From: Parvimonas sp. | GTDB lineage: Bacteria; Bacillota; Clostridia; Tissierellales; Peptoniphilaceae | Assembly: GCA_022770425.1 (NCBI GenBank) | Contig: JALEHY010000047.1 | Span: 1-52,672 of the forward strand | Direction of reading: 5' to 3' | DNA length: 52,672 nt | Shown: one piece after another, positions 16,211 to 24,571 of the stretch | Layout of the letters: every line of letters starts with the position of its first letter | Numbering within the stretch: the first letter of the stretch is position 1 | Position numbers and translations under genes: made by a program | The notes under the pieces: generated by a model | Seen by the model: the letters and a program-made list of their open reading frames with translations, nothing else | Told to the model about the DNA's origin: nothing | Databases searched by the model: none

Positions 16211-17137
16211 ATGGAATATTTGAAAATTAATTTAGAATATAAATCTTCTAAGGATAATATTGTTATAGCACTTGGGAATTTTGATGGAATGCATTTGGGA
16301 CATAGAAAGCTTATTGATGAATTAAATTCTGTAAAGTTAAAAAGAAATTTAAAAACGGCTGTTCTTTTGTTTGAAAATCACAGTAAAAATGTAGTCTTAA
16401 AAAAAGAATTTCCAAGAATTATGTCTTTTAGTGATAAAATAGATACATTAACTGAGTTGTCGATTGATTATATTTTTAGTATTGAGTTTGACGACAAATT
16501 TAGAAACCTTACATCAAAGGAATTTTTAGAATTTTTGACGGATAATTTAAGAGTTTCTCATATTGTTGTTGGTGAGGATTATACTTTTGGGGTAGATCGG
16601 GGCAAAGTAAATGTTATAAGTAATTTTACAGATAACAACGGAATTTCTTTAAGTGTTGTTCCTTCGTTAAAATATGATGGTTATAAAATAAGTAGTAGGA
16701 ATATAATTAAAGATATTGAAAACGGAAATTTGAAGCCTGTCAATTTTTTACTTGGAAGATACTATTCTTTGAAAGGAAATGTTGAAAGTGGATTTAGGCG
16801 TGGTCATAAATTGGGATATCCTACCGCAAATTTAAAGTTGTCTTTTAACTATGTAATTCCAAAGGACGGAGTTTATTTTACTAAAACAAAATATAGAAAT
16901 AAATATTATTTTAGTTTTACAAGTGTAGGTAATAATCCGACTTTTAATAATAAAAATGTTTCTATTGAAACTCATATTTTTGATTTTGACAAGGAAATAT
17001 ATGATGAAGAAATAGAAATTTTTTTCATTGAAAGGTTTAGAGATAATGAAAAATTTGATTCTGTTGAGAAATTAAAAGAACAACTTTCTTTAGATAGGGA
17101 AAAGTGTAATGAGCTGATTAAAACTTATAGTGATTAA
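16211..17137 (+). CDS. ribF: Bifunctional riboflavin kinase/FAD synthetase
   Basis: RibF phosphorylates riboflavin to FMN and adenylylates FMN to FAD. The 308-residue protein has the N-terminal FAD synthetase domain with ALGNFDGMHLGHRKLI (about 18-33) and VGEDYTFGVDRGKVN, and the C-terminal kinase domain with GRRGHKLGYPTANL-type residues (RRGHKLGYPTANLKL, about 196-210) and the NNPTFN motif. It starts 4 nt after truB with only a weak ribosome site (AGGTT), consistent with coupling. The placement at the end of the nusA block matches Bacillus. Confidence 0.96.
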   Translation: MEYLKINLEYKSSKDNIVIALGNFDGMHLGHRKLIDELNSVKLKRNLKTAVLLFENHSKNVVLKKEFPRIMSFSDKIDTLTELSIDYIFSIEFDDKFRNLTSKEFLEFLTDNLRVSHIVVGEDYTFGVDRGKVNVISNFTDNNGISLSVVPSLKYDGYKISSRNIIKDIENGNLKPVNFLLGRYYSLKGNVESGFRRGHKLGYPTANLKLSFNYVIPKDGVYFTKTKYRNKYYFSFTSVGNNPTFNNKNVSIETHIFDFDKEIYDEEIEIFFIERFRDNEKFDSVEKLKEQLSLDREKCNELIKTYSD

Positions 17138-17146
17138 GGAGATATT

Positions 17147-18166
17147 ATGAAAAAAATTTTGGTTACGGGAGGACTTGGTTATATCGGTTCTCATACTTGT
17201 GTTGAGTTATTAAATGCAGGATATGAAGTGGTTGTAATTGATAATTTAGACAATTCAAGCGAAAAAGTTTTGGGAATAATTGAGGATATTACTTCTAAAA
17301 AAATAAAGTTTTATAAAGATGATGTACGAAATAAAGAGGGATTAAGAAAGATTTTTTCCGAAAATGAAATTTATGGGGTTATTCATTTTGCGGGGTTAAA
17401 ATCTGTTAATGAATCCGTAAGTTTACCTTTGAAATATTATGATAATAATATTTATGGAACTATCGTTTTGACTGAAGTTATGAATGAATTTAACGTCAAA
17501 AATATTATTTTCAGTTCTTCTGCGACTGTTTACGGAAAACCTAAAACAGTTCCTATAAAGGAAGATTTTTCTCTTTCCGTAACAAATCCTTATGGGAGAA
17601 GTAAACTTTTTTTAGAAGAATTTTTTAATGATTTGTACATCTCTGACAATGAGTGGAATATAGTTTTACTCAGATATTTTAATCCTATAGGGGCTCATAA
17701 ATCAGGAAGAATCGGAGAAGACCCTAATGGAATACCTAATAATCTTATTCCTTATGTTACACAAGTTGCAGTCGGAAAACTCGATCATATAAATGTTTAT
17801 GGAAATGACTATGAAACTAAAGACGGAACAGGAGTCAGAGATTATATTCACGTTGTGGATTTAGCTGTCGGACATATAAAAGCTATACAAAAATTTGATG
17901 AGGATAAAAATATAAGAATTTATAATCTCGGAACAGGGAAAGGATACAGCGTGTTTGACATAATAAACAGTTTCAATGAAGTTACAGGGAAAAAATTAAA
18001 ATATGTTATTTCCGAAAGAAGAAAAGGTGATATTGGAGAGTGTTATGCAGATCCGTCAAAAGCTAAAGAAGAATTAGGTTTTGAAACCAAGTATGATATA
18101 AATGAAATGTGTGAAGACAGTTGGAGATGGCAAAAAAATAATCCAAACGGTTATGGTGATAGATAA
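17147..18166 (+). CDS. galE: UDP-glucose 4-epimerase
   Basis: GalE interconverts UDP-glucose and UDP-galactose (or the N-acetylated forms) using bound NAD. The 339-residue short-chain dehydrogenase-type protein shows the Rossmann GGLGYIGSHT at residues 8-17, the Ser in FSSSATVYG (about 122-130) and the catalytic Tyr149/Lys153 in NPYGRSK, plus GTGVRDYIHV. Length equals the 338-residue norm. AAGGAGAT precedes the ATG; the gene begins 9 nt after ribF, extending the operon into sugar-nucleotide supply. No other Leloir genes are present in the window. Confidence 0.96.
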   Translation: MKKILVTGGLGYIGSHTCVELLNAGYEVVVIDNLDNSSEKVLGIIEDITSKKIKFYKDDVRNKEGLRKIFSENEIYGVIHFAGLKSVNESVSLPLKYYDNNIYGTIVLTEVMNEFNVKNIIFSSSATVYGKPKTVPIKEDFSLSVTNPYGRSKLFLEEFFNDLYISDNEWNIVLLRYFNPIGAHKSGRIGEDPNGIPNNLIPYVTQVAVGKLDHINVYGNDYETKDGTGVRDYIHVVDLAVGHIKAIQKFDEDKNIRIYNLGTGKGYSVFDIINSFNEVTGKKLKYVISERRKGDIGECYADPSKAKEELGFETKYDINEMCEDSWRWQKNNPNGYGDR

Positions 18167-18177
18167 AGAGGATTAAA

Positions 18178-19518
18178 TTGGAACATAAAGTTTATTCTGA
18201 AAATAATATTATAAAGGCGATTTTACATTTTGCAATTCCGGGAATTTTAAGTATTTTGATTGCGGAACTTTATAATATGGTAGATACATTTTTTGTAGGA
18301 AAATATGTGGGGGCAAATTCTATAGGAGCATTGAGCGTTGTATTTCCGGTGCAAAGACTTATAATAGCTCTTTCAATGTGTTTTGGTATAGGAGTGTCAA
18401 ATTTAATTTCGAGAAAATTAGGAGAAAATAAAAAGAGAGAAATAAGTCGATACACTCAAGGTGTTAATTTTTTAGTTTTGACAATTATAACATTCGTTAC
18501 ACTTTTTGTATATTTTTTTGTTAAAGAGATAGCTTATTTTCTTGGAGCAAGAGATCAAATATTATATTTTGCAGTAAAGTACTTAAAGATAGTTATGTTT
18601 GGAAGTTTGTTTCTGACTTTTACAACTGTTTTTGGATATATAAATGTTGCATTTGGAAATATGAAAGTAATGCTTATTTCATCAAGTTTTGGGGCATTAA
18701 TAAATACAATAGTTGATTATGTTTTAGTTAAATGTTTGGATATGGGAGTAGAAGGGGCTGCTGTTGCGACTGTTTTTAGTCAAATTTTTTCATTTTTAAT
18801 TTCATTTGTTTTTATTAAAAAATTACAAGGTGAGAATAAATTCAAACTTACTCCGAAATATGATTTTTCTGTAATGAAAAATATTATTTTAATTGGATTT
18901 TCTTCTTTTGTTATAGAATTTTCAGATGCAATTTTAATTTCGGTTTTAAATTATCTTTTACTGCCTGTTGGAGGCAATGAAGCCATAATATCGGTCGGAG
19001 TAATAACAAAAGTATCTATGTTTATGTTTGTTGCTATTATTGGAGTTAGCAGTTCCATACAACCTCTTATTTCATATAATTATGGAGCAAAAAATTTCAA
19101 GAAATTAAAAAATATCTTAAAAATCGGATTAATTACAGTTATGATTTTGTCCGTTATCATATGGATATATATGCTTTATAATGTTCAAACGGTCATAAGT
19201 CTTTTTCTTAAAGATGAATATTTACTGGACATTTCCGTAAAAAGTTTTAGATATGTGATTTTAGTATTTCCTGTTCTTAGTTTTTACTATGTGTGTATAT
19301 ACTTTTTTCAATCTGTCGGAAAAGAGAAGTATAATTTTTTGCTTTCTATTTACAGAGAAACACTTTTGTATATTCCGATAGTTTTTGTTATGATAAAAAA
19401 ATTCGGTGTTTTTGGCGCTTGGATAACATATCCGATAGTAGATTTTATATCAGCGATTACAGGAATTGTGTTGTTATTCAACGGTACTAAAAATTTGAAT
19501 AAGGTAGAGAAAAATTAA
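18178..19518 (+). CDS. MATE family efflux transporter
   Basis: The 446-residue protein has about twelve predicted transmembrane helices arranged as two six-helix bundles, with the family-typical openings HFAIPGILSILIAELYNMVDTFFVG in the first half (Asp-containing helix 1) and a matching GFSSFVIEFSDAIL segment at the start of the second. MATE proteins export cationic drugs or metabolites in exchange for Na+ or H+. The start is a TTG at 18178 with AAGAGGA at 18166-18172; it lies 11 nt after galE. Substrate is not predictable. It may be co-transcribed with the nusA operon. Confidence 0.93.
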   Translation: MEHKVYSENNIIKAILHFAIPGILSILIAELYNMVDTFFVGKYVGANSIGALSVVFPVQRLIIALSMCFGIGVSNLISRKLGENKKREISRYTQGVNFLVLTIITFVTLFVYFFVKEIAYFLGARDQILYFAVKYLKIVMFGSLFLTFTTVFGYINVAFGNMKVMLISSSFGALINTIVDYVLVKCLDMGVEGAAVATVFSQIFSFLISFVFIKKLQGENKFKLTPKYDFSVMKNIILIGFSSFVIEFSDAILISVLNYLLLPVGGNEAIISVGVITKVSMFMFVAIIGVSSSIQPLISYNYGAKNFKKLKNILKIGLITVMILSVIIWIYMLYNVQTVISLFLKDEYLLDISVKSFRYVILVFPVLSFYYVCIYFFQSVGKEKYNFLLSIYRETLLYIPIVFVMIKKFGVFGAWITYPIVDFISAITGIVLLFNGTKNLNKVEKN

Positions 19519-19563
19519 CTTTATTACATAAAAATTTAAAACTTAATTGTTTAGGAGGAAAAT

Positions 19564-20106
19564 ATGGATTTTGAAGAATTAAAGAGCAATTTGAATTTAT
19601 ATCTTGACGAACTTTTAAGCAAAATTGATTTAGAAGAGGATGATATTTTTGTTTTAGGTTGTAGTACAAGTGAAGTAAAAGGCAATAATATCGGAAAAGA
19701 TACAGATATTGATGTAGGGAAAGTTATCGTTGAAACTGTTATGGAAAAACTTGACGGATTAAATGTAAATCTGGCTGTACAATGTTGTGAACACCTTAAC
19801 AGAGCAATAGTTTTGGAAAAAACTGTTGCAAAGAAAAATAATTTTGAAATTGTAAGTGTTGTTCCTAAGAAAAATGCAGGAGGAGGAGTTGCCACTTCTG
19901 CTTATAGTATATTTAAAAATCCGGTGGTCGTTGAAAAAATTGTTGCAAAGGCAGGAATCGACATTGGGGATACGGAAATAGGAATGCACATAAAATTTGT
20001 ACAAGTTCCTGTTAGAGTTTCAATAAAAGAAATAGGAAATGCAAGAATCACAGCTCTTACTTCAAGACCCAAATTGATCGGAGGACAAAGAGCTTTATAC
20101 GAATAA
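19564..20106 (+). CDS. YwlG/TIGR01440-type protein (DUF436)
   Basis: The 180-residue protein matches the YwlG family: LGCSTSEVKGNNIGKDTD near residue 32-48, AVQCCEHLNRA, VVPKKNAGGGVATSAY and the C-terminal TSRPKLIGGQRALYE. These motifs are strongly conserved, but the function is not established; older notes link it to aminoglycoside or nucleotide metabolism without proof. AGGAGG lies 6 nt before the ATG. It is 45 nt downstream of the MATE gene and followed by a terminator, so it probably closes the long transcription unit that begins at rimP. Confidence 0.9.
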   Translation: MDFEELKSNLNLYLDELLSKIDLEEDDIFVLGCSTSEVKGNNIGKDTDIDVGKVIVETVMEKLDGLNVNLAVQCCEHLNRAIVLEKTVAKKNNFEIVSVVPKKNAGGGVATSAYSIFKNPVVVEKIVAKAGIDIGDTEIGMHIKFVQVPVRVSIKEIGNARITALTSRPKLIGGQRALYE

Positions 20107-20121
20107 AATAAACAAATTTTT

Positions 20122-20147
20122 AAAAATATCGCTTAGGCGATTTTTTT
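20122..20147 (+). terminator. Terminator at the end of the nusA/galE operon
   Basis: ATCGC/GCGAT stem (20128-20132 with 20137-20141), loop TTAG, extended by flanking A/T pairs and followed by a seven-base T run. Confidence 0.75.
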
Positions 20148-20300
20148 ATTACGGTTTTTTACAGTTTTAAAATTATTGACACTAAGAAAACTAAAAATTA
20201 CAATTAAAATTTAAATAATATTTATAATTATAGAATAGTGATTATGGGGAAAATATATAATAAATGAAAAATACACAAATTAAATTTATCAGTAAAAGTA

Positions 20301-20354
20301 TAACAGTTCTTTAACTTTGTAGTTAATTATAAACAGCTATAAGAAGAACTGTTA
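20301..20354. repeat. Inverted repeat in the intergenic region before ftsE
   Basis: TAACAGTTCTT at 20301-20311 is repeated inverted at 20344-20354, with a 33-nt gap. Overlapping its right arm is a 12-bp palindrome GTTAAATTTAAC (20351-20362). Neither is followed by a T run, and both lie upstream of the ftsE promoter, so protein binding is a better guess than termination. The remainder of 20148-20419 shows no gene or RNA that I can identify. Confidence 0.45.
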
Positions 20355-20419
20355 AATTTAACGGTTATTTTCATAAAAAAATAAATTTTGTAATAATTTT
20401 GTAACTTTTTTTGCTTTTT

Positions 20420-20450
20420 TTGACAAATTTAATAAATTTTATGTTATAAT
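20420..20450 (+). promoter_or_regulatory. Predicted promoter of ftsEX
   Basis: TTGACA at 20420-20425 and TATAAT at 20445-20450 with an extended -10 (TGT). The spacer is 19 bp, longer than ideal. Confidence 0.6.
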
Positions 20451-20489
20451 ATATGAGTAAGGTATGAATTATTAATTTGAGGTGATATT

Positions 20490-21179
20490 TTGTTAGAATT
20501 TATAGATGTAAATAAGGTGTACAAAAATGATGTTAGTGCACTAAAAGATGTAAGTTTTAGAATTGAAGATGGAGAGTTTGTTTTTTTAATCGGAGCAAGC
20601 GGTGCCGGAAAAACAAGTATAATCAAATTGTTATTGAGAGAAATAAAACCTACATCAGGTAAGATAATAGTTGATGACTTGGATATTGTTAAGTTAAAAA
20701 ATAGAAAAATTCCGAAGTTAAGAAGAACAATGGGAGTTGTTTTTCAAGATTTTAGACTTCTGGAAGGAAAAACAGTGTTTGATAATATAAAGTATCCTTT
20801 ACAAATTTTGGGAGTTTCAGGAAAAGAAATTAAAGCAAGAGTTAATGAACTTTTAGAATTGGTAGGTCTTTCTGACAGAGCAAATGCATTTCCAAATCAG
20901 TTATCAGGTGGAGAGCAACAAAGAGTTTGTATAGCAAGAGCAATAGTTAATAACCCTAAATTTTTGATAGCGGATGAACCTACGGGAAATTTGGATCCGC
21001 ATACATCAGAAGAAATAATGAAGGCTCTTTTAGACATAAATGCTAAAGGAACAACAGTTATTGTTTCGACTCATGATAGGGATATTGTGAACAAATTAAA
21101 AAAGAGAGTGCTTTGTATGAATGATGGTGTACTTATGAAAGATGATGAAGAAGGAGGTTACTGTAATGAATTCTGTTAG
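20490..21179 (+). CDS. ftsE: Cell division ATP-binding protein FtsE
   Basis: FtsE is the ATPase of the FtsEX complex, which drives peptidoglycan hydrolases during division rather than transporting a solute. The 229-residue protein has Walker A GASGAGKTS (about 36-44), Q-loop FQDFRLL, signature QLSGGEQQR, Walker B FLIADEPTGNLD and H-loop STHD. The start is TTG at 20490 after GAGGTGAT. The last 14 nt overlap ftsX. The next genes, an M23 hydrolase and an S41 protease, match the expected functional partners. Confidence 0.96.
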   Translation: MLEFIDVNKVYKNDVSALKDVSFRIEDGEFVFLIGASGAGKTSIIKLLLREIKPTSGKIIVDDLDIVKLKNRKIPKLRRTMGVVFQDFRLLEGKTVFDNIKYPLQILGVSGKEIKARVNELLELVGLSDRANAFPNQLSGGEQQRVCIARAIVNNPKFLIADEPTGNLDPHTSEEIMKALLDINAKGTTVIVSTHDRDIVNKLKKRVLCMNDGVLMKDDEEGGYCNEFC

Positions 21180-22062
21180 AGTATTTTTTTCTTCAGTAAA
21201 AGAGGGAATTGTCGGAGTATGGAGAAATATGTCTATGGGAATTGCATCTGTTGTTTCAATTTGTTCAATGTTGTTGATTCTCGGTGGTATTACATTTGGT
21301 GTTTTTACTGCAAACAGAGTTGTAGAGGATATGAAAACAAAAGTTGATCAGATAGATATACTATTGACTCCTGAGGTTACTTCTATCAGAGTGGCTGAAA
21401 TCGGAAAGGAATTAAAAAGTATAAGTAATGTGAAAGAAGCAAGATACATTTCAAAATCCGAAGCTTTAGAAAAAATGAAAGTACAATGGAAAGAAAACGC
21501 ATTTTTATTAGATGGGATGGAATCTGCTCTTCCTGAAAGCTATGAAATTAAAGTTTTGGACATAGAAAAGTCTAATGATGTTGCATCTTCTATTTCTCAG
21601 ATAAAAGATGTTGAAAAGGTGGTTTATTATAAGGATATTGTTGATAAAATTACTAAAATTTCTCAAATTGTTAAGTATGTAGGACTTTCTTTGGTGGGAG
21701 TTTTATTATTGGTAAGTTTCTTTATAATGACTATAACAATAAAACTTACGGTAATTGCAAGAAGAAAAGAAATCAGTATAAAGAAATATATTGGTGCTAC
21801 AAATGCGAGTATAACAGGGCCTTTTATTGTAGAAGGTATGATTTTAGGTTTGTTTGGAGCAGGAATTTCTTTTGGAATAATGTATTTTGTGTACAGATAT
21901 ATATTTAATACATTTTCAGGAACCATTGGTGGTTTTATCGGTAATTACTTGTTGCCGATAAATGAATTTTCGTTGTATGTAGGGTTAGCTTATATAGCGA
22001 TTGGAGTTGGAATAGGTGTTTTGGCATCAATTTTTTCAAGTAGAAAGTATATGAAAGTTTAG
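21166..22062 (+). CDS. ftsX: Cell division protein FtsX
   Basis: FtsX is the membrane partner of FtsE. The 298-residue product has one N-terminal transmembrane helix (about 24-48), an extracellular domain (about 49-165) that in this family contacts the hydrolase coiled coil, and three C-terminal helices (about 168-196, 217-240, 261-290) of the MacB-type permease fold. The frame is open from 21142, but AAGGAGG at 21151-21157 points to the ATG at 21166 with an 8-nt spacer. It overlaps ftsE by 14 nt and stops 9 nt before the hydrolase gene. Confidence 0.96.
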   Translation: MNSVRVFFSSVKEGIVGVWRNMSMGIASVVSICSMLLILGGITFGVFTANRVVEDMKTKVDQIDILLTPEVTSIRVAEIGKELKSISNVKEARYISKSEALEKMKVQWKENAFLLDGMESALPESYEIKVLDIEKSNDVASSISQIKDVEKVVYYKDIVDKITKISQIVKYVGLSLVGVLLLVSFFIMTITIKLTVIARRKEISIKKYIGATNASITGPFIVEGMILGLFGAGISFGIMYFVYRYIFNTFSGTIGGFIGNYLLPINEFSLYVGLAYIAIGVGIGVLASIFSSRKYMKV

Positions 22063-22071
22063 GTGATATTT

Positions 22072-23265
22072 GTGAAAAAAAAGAGATTTATTGCGAGTTT
22101 ATTGCTGTTTTCGATGATGATTTCAAGTGTTGTTTATGCTGATAAAGTTGAAGATTTAAAAAATGAAAAGAATACACAAGAAGAAAATTTAAAACAAAAG
22201 AAACAATCAATAGAAAATATGACTGTCGAAAAAGATCAACTTTTTAATCAAATTGTTGAAAAGAAAAGAGTTATAGAAGAGTTGAACAAAGAACTGATTG
22301 AGCTTGAAGAACTTTTAAATAAATTATCTGAAGAAATCAGAGTTTCAAATGAAAAAATTGAAAAATTGACTGAAAGAATAAAACATAATGAGGAATTGTT
22401 CAAAAAGAGAGTTAGGGTAATGTATGGAAATAAAGACCTTAATTCTATAGAAATTCTCTTTACTTCATCTGATATAAGAGATTTTATTTCAAGATATTTT
22501 ATGATGCAATCTCTTGCAGATTATGACAAAAAGTTAATTACTTCTCTTAAAAATGATAAAGCAGAATTAGTGAAGGAAAAAGAAGTTCTTGAAGCAAAAA
22601 AAGAAGAAAAGATTGCAGCCAAGAAAGAAATGGAAATAAAATTACAAACTTTCCATGAAGAAGTAGCTAAAAATGAAAGTTTAATTTCTGAATTGGAAAA
22701 AAATATTTCGTTTACTGAAGAAGAAGTTGGAAGTTTAGAGAGAAAAGTTAGACAGTTAGATGCAAATATAAGTTTTGAAGAAAAAGTAAAAGCAGAAGTT
22801 TTAAGAAATATTTCTGAAAAGAAATTACAAGAAGGAATTAAATCCGGTGAAATAAAAGAAATTCCTTCAACCGGTGAAATGGCATGGCCACTTAGGGGAT
22901 ATTATGCTATTTCGAGCCCGTTTGGTTGGAGAGGAAGCCCAACAGGCGGATATTCGGAGTTGCACAGAGGAATAGATATTCCCGCTCCTACCGGAACACC
23001 TGTTTATTCCGCAACTGACGGTGTTGTAATAAGTTCCGGTTGGAATGGCAGTTATGGTAATGCTGTTATTATACAATATACAAATAATATTACTATAGTT
23101 TACGGACACAATTCCAGTTTGGTTGTAAGTGCAGGGCAAAGGGTAAGTAAAGGACAGGTTATTTCCTTAGTTGGTTCAACCGGAAATTCTACAGGACCTC
23201 ATTTACACTTTGAAGTTAGATATAATAACGCACCTGTAAATCCTATTCCATATTTAAGATCATAG
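22072..23265 (+). CDS. FtsEX-linked M23 peptidoglycan hydrolase (EnvC/PcsB/CwlO-like)
   Basis: The 397-residue protein has a signal peptide (KKKRFIASLLLF..., cleavage near VVYA at about residue 23), a long coiled coil (about 25-255) and a C-terminal LytM/M23 zinc peptidase domain with H298 and D302 in HRGID and H377/H379 in HLHFE. All M23 metal ligands appear intact, so it should be catalytic itself, unlike EnvC. Family knowledge: FtsEX-activated hydrolases use the coiled coil as the regulatory arm. AGGTGAT at the ftsX stop favours GTG at 22072 over GTG at 22063. The gene order ftsE-ftsX-hydrolase supports direct coupling. Confidence 0.94.
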   Translation: MKKKRFIASLLLFSMMISSVVYADKVEDLKNEKNTQEENLKQKKQSIENMTVEKDQLFNQIVEKKRVIEELNKELIELEELLNKLSEEIRVSNEKIEKLTERIKHNEELFKKRVRVMYGNKDLNSIEILFTSSDIRDFISRYFMMQSLADYDKKLITSLKNDKAELVKEKEVLEAKKEEKIAAKKEMEIKLQTFHEEVAKNESLISELEKNISFTEEEVGSLERKVRQLDANISFEEKVKAEVLRNISEKKLQEGIKSGEIKEIPSTGEMAWPLRGYYAISSPFGWRGSPTGGYSELHRGIDIPAPTGTPVYSATDGVVISSGWNGSYGNAVIIQYTNNITIVYGHNSSLVVSAGQRVSKGQVISLVGSTGNSTGPHLHFEVRYNNAPVNPIPYLRS

Positions 23266-23275
23266 GAGAATATTT

Positions 23276-24466
23276 ATGATAAAAAATAAAAAATTGATTT
23301 CATTTTTGGTTGTGATGATTTTTATTTCATCATTTGTATCTTATAAAGCGGGGAAAAATGCTTCTGTTTTTCGTGAGAATACAGATAGTAACTCTGTTGA
23401 TTACGGAAGCTTTAAACCTTTCGTTAATATTATAAATGAAAAATTTTACTTTGATATTGATTATAATAAAATGAATGAAGCAATAAAAAAAGCAATATTT
23501 TCTTCGCTTGAAGATCCTTATACTCAGTATATGACTGAAAATGATATGAAAGAAATGAAAAAAACAAGTACAGGTAAATTTGTCGGTATAGGGGTTCAAG
23601 TTTCTTTAAATGATAAGGGAGAGGTAGTAGTTATATCTCCTATTAAAAACGGTCCGAGTGAAAAAGTCGGAATATTATCAGAAGATGTTATTTTAAAAAT
23701 AAATGGAGAAGAAGCCAAAAAGAATGATTTGCAAGCAAATATTCAACTTATTCGTGGAAATGAAAAGGTAGGTTCACCGGTTAAATTGACTGTCAGAAGA
23801 GTAGTTGGCGGTGAAGACAAAATTTTAGATTTTGAATTGACGACTGAAGAAATAACTACTGAAACTGTAGATCATAAACTTCTTGATAATGGAATATTAT
23901 ATATTTCAATATCAAGTTTTGCTGAAAAAACGGGAGCCGACTTTGAAAAAGCTGTTGATGATGGTATAAAAAACGGTGCAAAATCAATTATAATTGATGT
24001 AAGAAATAATCCCGGAGGACTTTTAACTGCTGTAAAACAAGTTGCAGATAAAATTTTACCTGAAGGAGCTATTATGAAAACCGTTGACAATAAAGGCAGA
24101 GAAGATATTGAAAAATCTACCGAAGGAGAAGTTGATTTGCCTATAATTGTTCTTATAAACAAAGGCTCGGCTTCTGCATCAGAAGTTCTTGCTGTATCTT
24201 TGAAAGATAATGAAAAAGCGAAGTTAGTTGGCGAAAAGTCTTTTGGTAAGGGAATAATCCAATCAATTTTTCCGATAAACAATGAAGGAAAAGCTGAAGG
24301 AGTAAAGATTACCGTTTCTGAATATTTTGGTCCAAAAGGCACTAAAATAAATAAAGTTGGATTAGAACCTGATTATCCTGTTACACAAGAAAATTTATCA
24401 AAAATCGGTTTGAAATATATCAAAACAGATTTACAATTACAAAAAGCTATTGATTTGTTAAAATAA
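23276..24466 (+). CDS. S41 carboxyl-terminal processing protease
   Basis: The 396-residue protein has an N-terminal signal anchor (about residues 6-24), a PDZ domain (about 95-185, with GIGVQVS and the SEKVGILSEDVILKINGE carrier) and an S41 catalytic domain with the Ser in GSASASE (297-303) and the Lys in GEKSFGKGI. CtpA/CtpB enzymes cut C-terminal tails of envelope proteins, and some process peptidoglycan hydrolases or their regulators. Being 10 nt behind the M23 hydrolase in the ftsEX operon makes control of that hydrolase an attractive inference. Start ATG follows GGAG. Confidence 0.95.
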   Translation: MIKNKKLISFLVVMIFISSFVSYKAGKNASVFRENTDSNSVDYGSFKPFVNIINEKFYFDIDYNKMNEAIKKAIFSSLEDPYTQYMTENDMKEMKKTSTGKFVGIGVQVSLNDKGEVVVISPIKNGPSEKVGILSEDVILKINGEEAKKNDLQANIQLIRGNEKVGSPVKLTVRRVVGGEDKILDFELTTEEITTETVDHKLLDNGILYISISSFAEKTGADFEKAVDDGIKNGAKSIIIDVRNNPGGLLTAVKQVADKILPEGAIMKTVDNKGREDIEKSTEGEVDLPIIVLINKGSASASEVLAVSLKDNEKAKLVGEKSFGKGIIQSIFPINNEGKAEGVKITVSEYFGPKGTKINKVGLEPDYPVTQENLSKIGLKYIKTDLQLQKAIDLLK

Positions 24467-24492
24467 TTTAAAACTCTATATTTAGCGTTTAG

Positions 24493-24521
24493 TTGTTAAA
24501 AATACAAAAAAATGGTATAAT
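24493..24521 (+). promoter_or_regulatory. Predicted promoter of stp-prkC-rsgA-rpe
   Basis: TTGTTA at 24493-24498 and TATAAT at 24516-24521 with a 17-bp spacer. Its -10 box overlaps the left arm of a terminator (24519-24556) that ends the previous operon. Confidence 0.65.
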
Positions 24522-24556
24522 ACCTTTGTGAATTTTATTCATGAAGGTATTTTTTT
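24519..24556 (+). terminator. Terminator of the ftsEX operon overlapping the stp promoter
   Basis: A 15-bp stem with two G-U pairs (24519-24533 with 24537-24551), a TTT loop and a T run to 24556. Only transcripts from upstream contain the whole left arm; transcripts starting at about 24528 would lack it and therefore escape termination. Confidence 0.8.
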
Positions 24557-24571
24557 GATTGGAGGTGTTTT

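Noticed and set aside
23872..24342. 156-codon open frame on the minus strand opposite the S41 protease gene
   Set aside because: It is fully antisense to a convincing gene, Ser/Ile/Phe-rich as expected for the complement of Glu/Lys-rich codons, and has no ribosome site.
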